A stretch of 64,000 nt of DNA from contig JAVXUO010000888.1 in assembly GCA_033065855.1 (NCBI GenBank), positions 332,073-396,072 of the forward strand, written 5' to 3'. Below the pieces are notes generated by a model, which was not told the origin of the DNA, made no database searches, and was given only the letters and a program-made list of their open reading frames with translations. Source of the DNA: Escallonia rubra. Taxonomy: Eukaryota; Streptophyta; Magnoliopsida; Escalloniales; Escalloniaceae. Positions 57,716 to 64,000 of the stretch are shown one piece after another. The position numbers and the translations under genes were made by a program. The number at the start of each line of letters is the position of its first letter. Position 1 is the first letter of the stretch.

Positions 57716-60700
57716 TTAACTAAGATCGCACATACCCAAACGACGACGAAGAGAACAGAAGGAAGATTCAGCTAAAGGTTTTGTAAAGATATCGGCGAGC
57801 TGATCTTCAGAGCCAACTTTCTTAAGTTCAATTAACCCCTTTTGAACATTGTCGCGGAGAAAGTGATGACGAATATCTATGTGCTTAGTGCGTGAGTGTT
57901 GGACAGGATTTTTACTAATATCGATAGCACTGCTACTGTCGCACATAATAGGAATAAGCTCTAAAGAGACACCAAAATCTTGTAAAGTTTGACGCATCCA
58001 TAAAACTTGGGCACAACAGCTTCCAGCTGCAACATATTCCGCTTCAGCAGTAGATAGGGCCACAGATGTCTGTTTCTTACTGTGCCATGAAACTAAAGCA
58101 TCTCCGAGAAACTGACAGGTGCCACTAGTACTCTTACGATCAACAAGACATCCCGCATAATCAGAATCAGAAAAACCTACTAGATCTATTGAAGAATTAC
58201 GAGGATACCAGAGACCTAAGTTAAGAGTACCAGAGAGATATTTAAAAATGCGTTTAACTGCAGATAAATGAGATTCTTTGGGGCAAGCTTGAAAACGGGC
58301 ACAGATGCAAACACTAAACATGATGTCAGGTCTAGATGCAGTAAGATAAAGTAAACTGCCAATCATACCACGAAAAAGTTTACTGTCTACATCTTTACCA
58401 TTTTCATCTTTGATAAGATTGACGCTGGGAGAAATAGGAGTACCTCGAGGTTTAGCAGGTTTCAAGTCAAAGCTTTGTCAAAGTTCTCGAGTGTACTTAG
58501 ACTGATTGATAAAAATTCCTTCTTTGGACTGCTTGATTTGAAGTCCAAGAAAAAATGTAAGTTCACCCATCATGCTCATCTCAAATTCCCTGCGCATATT
58601 CTCGGCAAATTCTTGACAGAGATCATTGTTAGTGGCACCAAAAATAATGTCATCAACATATATTTGAACTATTAAAATATGGGAACTACGAGTTTTTGTA
58701 AAAAGAGTAGTATCGACTTTGCCACGAGAGAATCCATGATCAATGAGGAAGCTGCTGAGACGATCGTACCAAGCTCGAGGAGCTTGTTTAAGACCGTACA
58801 AAGCCTTTTTCAGTTTAAAGACATGATTAGGGTATTTTTCATTTTCAAAACCGGGAGGTTGTTTAACAAAAACTTCCTCCTGTATTACCCCATTCAAGAA
58901 AGCACTTTTCACGTCCATTTGAAAAAGTTTGAAGTTCAAATGACATGAAAATGCCCAAAGAATTCGGATAGCTTCAAGTCGTGCAACAGGGGCAAAGGTT
59001 TCATCAAAATCAACCCCTTCGACTTGATTGTATCCTTGAGCAACTAGTCTAGCTTTGTTACGAACAATATGGCCATCTTCATCAAGTTTGTTTCGAAAAA
59101 CCCACTTTGTTCCAATGACCTTTTGTTGAACAGGAGCCGGAACTAGTGTCCAAACTTCGCTTCGCTCAAATTGATTCAATTCATCTTGCATGGCAAGAAT
59201 CCACTCAGAATCATTTAGAGCCTCTGAAATGTTTTTAGGCTCTATTTGAGAAAGAAAAGCAAAATCCTCACAGAAGAGATTTACCGTAGACCGAGTTGTA
59301 ACTCCGCGTTCCACATTGCCTATAACTTGTTCTAATGGATGACTAGAAGAATATCTCCAACTTTTTGGAAGGGGCAGAGTCTCATCGTTATCGTTGTGAG
59401 AAGAAGTTGAACACTCCCCCTCAGTTGAGGAGACGTTAAGTTTATTGTTCAAGTCCATAGAGAGTTCTTCATCGTCATCACCTGCAATCTTACTTGATTT
59501 TTCAACATTAGATTCTTCAAATACTACATGCATATATTCTTCAATGGTCATAGACTTACGGTTATAAATTCTATATGCTCTACTCTTTAATGAGTAACCA
59601 AGAAATATTCCCTCGTCAGACTTCGCATCGAACTTTCCTAAATTCTCACGATTGTTCAAAATAAAGCATTTGCAACCGAAAACCCTGAAATAATCGATTT
59701 TTGGTTTTCGATTTGAGAACAGTTCGTAGGGAGTTTTATCAAGAATTGGTCTGATGAGTACTCTGTTCAACACGTAACAGGAAGTGCTGACGGCTTCTGC
59801 CCAAAAATATTTTGGCAGAGAGTTTTCCTGAAGCATGGTTCTGGCCATTTCTTGAAGAGTACGATTCTTTCTCTCAACAACTCCATTTTGTTGGGGTGTC
59901 CGAGGGGCAGAAAACTCATGTGAAATGCCATTTTGAAAACAAAAAGGGATAAAATCTTTTTCAAATTCACCGCCATGATCACTTCGAATTTTGACAAGTT
60001 TCAACTCCTTCTCATTTTGAAGGTGCTTAACAAGACTGAAAAAAATTTCAAACGCTTCATCTTTACGAGTAAGAAAAAGAACCCAGGTGTATCTTGAAAA
60101 ATCGTCAACAATGACGAAGGCATAAAATTTTCCACCTAGACTAGCATTTCTAGTAGGGCAAAAAAGATCTAAATGAAGGAGTTGAAGAGGACGAGAGGTG
60201 GAAACAACATTTTTGGCTTGAAAAGAGGTTTTTGACTGTTTACCATATTGACAGGCATCACAGATTTTATCCTTGATAAACCTCAAATTTGGTAAGCCTC
60301 TGACAAGATCTTTCGAGAGAAGTTTCTTGATTAGATCCATGTGAACATGACCTAATCTACGATGCCACAACCAAATATCATTGTGCTGAACAGAGAGACA
60401 TACTTCACGAGAATGGTCAGATGCATCAAAAGATAGAGTATATATGTTACCATCTCTTTTACCGATCAGCGTACTCCCATCCGAGGCATGACTGATAAGA
60501 CATTTTTCGCCTTCAAACTGAACTTTGTGACCACTATCGATTAGTTGACTGATACTTATCAAATTAAACTTTAAACCGTCAACTAAGGATACGTTGTCAA
60601 TAGAAATGGAACCGGTGCCAATTTTACCTTTACCGATGATCTTACCATTTGAGTTGTCTCCAAAGGTAACAAGCCCGCCATTTTTCGGGGTGATGTGCCA

Positions 60701-60777
60701 AAAAAAGAGAACGATCACCTGTCATATGTCTTGAACAACCGCTGTCGAGAATCCATTTGTTACAGTCTGCCCTTGCT
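57716..60777 (-). pseudogene. Sirevirus pol: protease, integrase, RT, RNase H
   Basis: Protease begins in one frame at about 60777 with WILDSGCSRHMTGD, shifts frame near 60710 and continues through SISQLIDSGHKV. Then the integrase zinc motif (WLWHRRLGHVHMDLIKK... CDACQYGK), core with LDLFCPT, VDDFSRYTWV and PQQNGVVERKNR, RT (about 59200-58500) with YVDDIIFG at about 58660-58637 and GLKQAPRAWY, then a TGA at 58480-58478 in an otherwise continuous frame, and RNase H (58465-57716) with SDSDYAGC, STAEAEYVA and DSSSAIDI. All catalytic acidic residues are in place. Only one frameshift and one stop were seen, so this copy is much younger than the copia element at 17 kb. Confidence 0.92.
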
Positions 60778-62590
60778 TTCAAGCATACCTACAACAGATT
60801 CTGGTTTCGTTCCTTTAGGTACCCACACTTTCTTGGGTCCTGGAAGATTAGATAAAGAAAATTTTGGCACCCATACATGTTTCATTTTATTCTTAGTAAA
60901 AGAAAGAGAGGACTGATTTTTAATAAGATTAAGAGGACAATTTTTAACTAAATGTCCCTTTTTGTTACAGACCGTACAGAGAGTGAATGGTGAGCAGGAA
61001 ACTAAACTTTTGTTAAAGAAATTTTTGTAATCCTTTTGCTTCTTTGAAGGATCATAACGAATTCCACTTTTCTCAAAAACACATCTTTGTTTTCTCAAAA
61101 GAATATCCAAATTCTCTCTTCCTTGGGTAAATTTTGAAAGAGTAAAATTGAGGTCTTCAATCTCCTTTTCTAAATTTAATTTTTGTGTAGTCATATCCTT
61201 CAGTTGAGATCTTAAAGATTCATTTTCGACTGGAACTTTGATTTCTCTGAGAAATTGGATTTCAGAAGGCTCAAGAAAATTTTCTTTCTTAAAAGCATTT
61301 AGATTATTTTCTAAAGATACATTTTCAAAAATATAAAATTTAATTTTTTCTTGCAACTCTTCCTTTTTCACCTTCCAACTCTTCAACAGTACTTATCAAA
61401 GAAAAAGCCTTATTTTTTAGATCTGCATTTTTAATTTTCAACTTTTCATAGTTTTTACTGAGTTCGAGAAAAGCTGACTCAAGTTTGTTAAGATGTTTTT
61501 CCGGGGTTACCTTGGGATCATCATCGTTTGCCATGAAGCAGAGTTGAGCTACGTCCTCATCCTCGCTTCCTTCCTTATCGCTTTCATCAGAGTCATCCCA
61601 AGTCAGCAGTGCTTTTCTTGATTTGAACTTCTTCTCCTTGAAGTCTCGACTGTTGCTGTTGGCGGTCTTGTTCCTGAGTTGTGGACAGTATTTCTTTATA
61701 TGTCCAGTTCTGCCACATTCGTAGCAGGCGTCAGAATTTTCCCTTACATTCCAATCACTATTGTTTCTTTGATGTGATTGGTTTGTTGGATTTCTTCTGA
61801 ACATTCCATCTCTCTTGTTTGCGAGAAACTTCTTGAACTTCCGAGTGATGAGAGCCATTTCAGGATCAGAATCGTCGCTGCTTTCCGTTGGCTCATGAGA
61901 AGTCTCAGCTTTAAGAGCTAAGTTCTTCTTCTTGGAAGTGGTTTCTTCTTCGTCATGAATTTTCATTGTAATTTCATGAGTCATTAAAGAACCCACCAAT
62001 TCTTCAAGCTTCAGTACATTCAAGTCCTTCGCCTCTTGAATGGCTGTGAGTTTTGCTTCCCATCTTTTTGGGAGAGATCTGAGAACTTTTCGGACCACTT
62101 CATTTTCTGGGTAAGTTTTACCCAAAAGTCTCAGCCCATTGATAATGAGAGTGAATCTGGAGTACATCTCATTTATGGACTCGTGCTCCTTCATCTTGAA
62201 GGCCTCGTATTGCTGGACCAACATGTTGATTTTGGTCTCCTTTACCTGATTTGTTCCTTCATGAGTAACCTCCAACAATCTCCACATTTCTCTTGCAGTC
62301 TCACAAGCTGAGACTCGATTGTACTCATTTATGTCGAGGCCACAGCTGATAATGTTCTTGGCTTTATCATCCATGGAGAAGAGCTAGGCCTAATGATTAT
62401 CCATTTCAAGAATTCCTTTCGGAATCTTGCTTCCATCCGGTCCATCCTTCATAGGAATTATAGGACCATTTTCAACAACATACCATACGTGAGTATCCTG
62501 CCTCAGAAAGTTCCTCATGCGATTTTTCCAGTAGCTGTAGTTGTCATTTTTCAACAATGGTGGCCTGGTGGTTGCTGATCCTTCTTCCAT
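60760..62590 (-). pseudogene. Sirevirus gag polyprotein region
   Basis: ATG 62590 opens MEEGSATTRPPLLKNDNYSY. Two TAG codons (62391-62389 and 62385-62383) interrupt an in-phase frame that continues to 61340 through the UBN2-type gag domain and a zinc knuckle CYECGRTGHIKKYC (about 61722-61681). A frameshift at about 61340-61386 passes to the frame 61386-60760, with a coiled-coil-like Glu/Lys/Leu region, a second knuckle CTVCNKKGHLVKNC (near 60970) and twin WVPK motifs. The layout is the same as in the element at 1668-3431. Confidence 0.88.
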
Positions 62591-62642
62591 AACACGATCT
62601 TTAGCTCTTGACGATTAAGTCACAGAAGAATTTCAGAGCACA

Positions 62643-62658
62643 AGGCTCTGATACCACT
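62643..62658 (-). other. Primer binding site (initiator Met tRNA type)
   Basis: Minus strand AAGTGGTATCAGAGCC directly after the 5' LTR; the TGGTATCAGAGC core is a full match to the usual plant copia primer binding site. Confidence 0.92.
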
Positions 62659-63196
62659 TGTAGGTCCCTAAATACACCTAGAGAGGGGTGAATAGGTGTT
62701 TTTCAACTTAGCGTATGAATTTAAAAATTAAGATTACAACGTAAAGACGGATATAGCAGTAACAAGATTAACACAGAGATTTATACTGGTTCGGCCCCAC
62801 CAGCCTACGTCCAGTCCTCGAGCACTCCACACAAGGGAGACCTACTCGAGCCTTTCACTAAACCAACTAGCTTCGGGTGCTAGCTCAAACCTCAGTACAA
62901 TATCTGAAACCCTTCCAAGGTTTCCAACAGATTACAAATGAAAAGAGATTATAATTTGAATACAATTAACAGGCTCCTTCTTGAGCAGATAGTACAATGA
63001 AAGTTGTAAAGCTAAGCCTTCTTAGGTGGGAAGATCTATATTCTTTCAAGAACAAAACCAAGAAGCTTACACAGAACTTTCTCTAAGGTAAACTCACTCA
63101 AAAGATAATTGATAAGAATAAGAGATTGAGATGAGAGAGTTTTTCAGAGTAAAAATTTGCGCGAGAGAAAAAGGTAATAAATGCTCCAACAGATTC

Positions 63197-63210
63197 TCTA
63201 TTTATACAGG
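63197..63210 (-). promoter_or_regulatory. LTR TATA box
   Basis: CCTGTATAAATAGA on the minus strand, inside the 5' LTR and downstream of the TTCGACT minisatellite in the sense of transcription, so the minisatellite lies where an LTR enhancer would be. Confidence 0.6.
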
Positions 63211-63254
63211 AAGGAAATAGAGGACTGTTAGGTAGAAAAACCAAACAAGAAGGA

Positions 63255-63660
63255 TTCGACTAAAACATTTTGGCTGCGACTAAAATGTCTTGGCTGCGAC
63301 TAAAAGTCTTGGCTTCGACTGAAAGTCTTGGCTTCGACTGAAAGTCTTGCCTTCGACTGAAATGTTTTGCTTCGACTAAAAGACTTGACTTCGACTAAAA
63401 CATTTTGGCTTCGACTAAAATGTCTTGGCTTCGACTGAAAGTCTTGGCTTCGACTGAAAGTCTTGGCTTCGACTGAAACCTTTGCCTTCGACTGAAAGTC
63501 TTGGCTTCGACTGAAAGTCTTGACTTCGATTGAAATGCTTGACTTCGACTGAAAGTCACAGCTTCGACTGAAAGATTTGGCTTCGACTGAAAGACTTAAC
63601 TTCGACTAAAACATTTTGGTTTCGACTAAAAACTTGACTTCGACTAATACACTTGGCTTC
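63255..63660 (-). repeat. TTCGACTGAAAG minisatellite in the 5' LTR
   Basis: About 22 units of 17-19 bp, same core as in the 3' LTR (54555-54905) but with more units, which accounts for most of the length difference between the two LTRs. Confidence 0.92.
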
Positions 63661-63945
63661 GTTCTTTACTAGAATTTTCTGTCAGATCCTTTAAGAAAGG
63701 CTTTTTAAAGAAAAAACAAAACAAGAAAAGCTATACTTAAAGATCTTGAATCTTTCTCTGTAGTCCAAAGCTTGAGTCCAAAGTCTTTGTCATCCATGTC
63801 AAGGTCGTGCAAAGTCTCTGTCATCCATGTCAAGATTATGTCTTTGTTTGATTAAGATAGAACCTGAAATGTTTTAACTTAATAATATTGTCAGATTAAT
63901 GTTAGATAATATAAGTCTGAAATCATCAAAATCAACAAGTCAACA

Positions 63946-64000
63946 CTATAAGCATGCAAGTTTATTGGTGTAGTATTTTATACTACCCAAGAAGATATTA
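63946..64000 (+). mobile_element. Resumed LINE ORF2 after the Sirevirus
   Basis: The first 55 bp after the LTR translate to MQVYWCSILYYPRR, which continues the post-RT segment of L1 ORF2 (family pattern xVYWxxIFILPK) interrupted at 53961. This supports a simple insertion of the Sirevirus into the LINE. Confidence 0.75.

Larger units (their letters stand above)
53962..63945 (-). mobile_element. Sirevirus (Ty1-copia) with both LTRs and extra 3' ORF
   Basis: On the minus strand: 5' LTR 63945-62659, primer binding site 62658-62643, gag about 62590-60760, pol about 60777-57716, a TCGACT minisatellite, an extra ORF (57350-55340), purine tracts and 3' LTR 55181-53962. Multiple polypurine tracts and an ORF after pol are Sirevirus traits. 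Flanks are CTATT (53957-53961) and CTATA (63946-63950), a 4/5 match for a 5-bp target duplication. LINE sequence is present on both sides. The element is about 10 kb and broken by a few stops and frameshifts. Confidence 0.92.
62659..63945 (-). repeat. Sirevirus 5' LTR (1287 bp)
   Basis: Starts TGTTGACTTG (minus strand, 63945) and ends in CTACA next to the primer binding site. TATA-like TCTATTTATACAGG appears in plus orientation at 63197-63210 and in the other LTR at 54500-54514; on the minus strand it reads CCTGTATAAATAGAG, a plausible promoter for the element transcript. Confidence 0.92.

Noticed and set aside
1..64000. tRNA, rRNA or CRISPR features
   Set aside because: None seen; tRNA-like matches are the primer binding sites at 1589 and 62643, and the regular short repeats are LTR minisatellites without CRISPR-type repeat/spacer structure.

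Overview
The window is nuclear DNA of a flowering plant, most likely a eudicot; the species cannot be named. Spliced genes with GT..AG introns, Sirevirus-type and other Ty1-copia elements, a Tat/Ogre-like gypsy remnant, an L1-type LINE, CACTA (En/Spm) transposons, a Mutator-type element, MITEs and Helitron termini all point to a repeat-rich plant chromosome. No bacterial, organellar, CRISPR, rRNA or tRNA gene was seen.

Layout. 1-1347: 3' part of a CACTA element (Ptta/En/Spm gene remnant, subterminal repeats, right terminus). 1348-4860: deletion derivative of a Sirevirus-like copia element (broken gag, no pol). 4861-14820: decayed DNA holding an LTR-like start, a prolyl oligopeptidase pseudogene whose 5' intron/exon segment is duplicated 3.9 kb downstream, a CACTA terminus and a 259-bp tandem duplication. 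14821-15780: a Helitron 3' end joined to the 3' half of an EF-hand/ZZ-finger gene (copy A). 16230-22457: a decayed copia element with an intact 3' LTR. 24300-25330: a Helitron 5' end joined to the 5' half of an EF-hand/ZZ gene (copy B, minus strand). 25331-27518: flank of copy B carrying nested MITEs. 27519-28072: CACTA end. 28073-32640: AT-rich tandem array of about 1.1-kb units containing a Mutator-type element. 33940-35640: copy C pseudogene and its flank. 38690-40350: copy D, the only complete EF-hand/ZZ gene. 40350-47579: large CACTA element on the minus strand with an open four-exon TNP2-like transposase and captured host exons, one from ATP-citrate lyase beta. 47580-49400: gypsy LTR-like and Tat/Ogre-like remnants. 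50478-53961, resuming at 63946: degenerate LINE. 53962-63945: a Sirevirus on the minus strand inserted in that LINE, with both LTRs, gag, pol and an extra 3' ORF.

The host signal is a small tandem family on the minus strand (B, C, D): two EF-hands, a ZZ-type zinc finger and a Pro/Ser-rich tail. Copies A and B are complementary: B stops and A starts at the same point of the same codon, each bordered by one Helitron terminus (TC start next to B, hairpin plus CTAG next to A). The simplest reading is one gene split by a Helitron, then separated by an inversion with a breakpoint inside the element. Paralogous copies and tandem units also provide unoccupied sites that date other insertions. Nothing seen demands a wholly new system; the most notable points are the Helitron-split gene, the host-exon-carrying CACTA with an open transposase, and the Sirevirus with a 3' ORF and TCGACT minisatellites.
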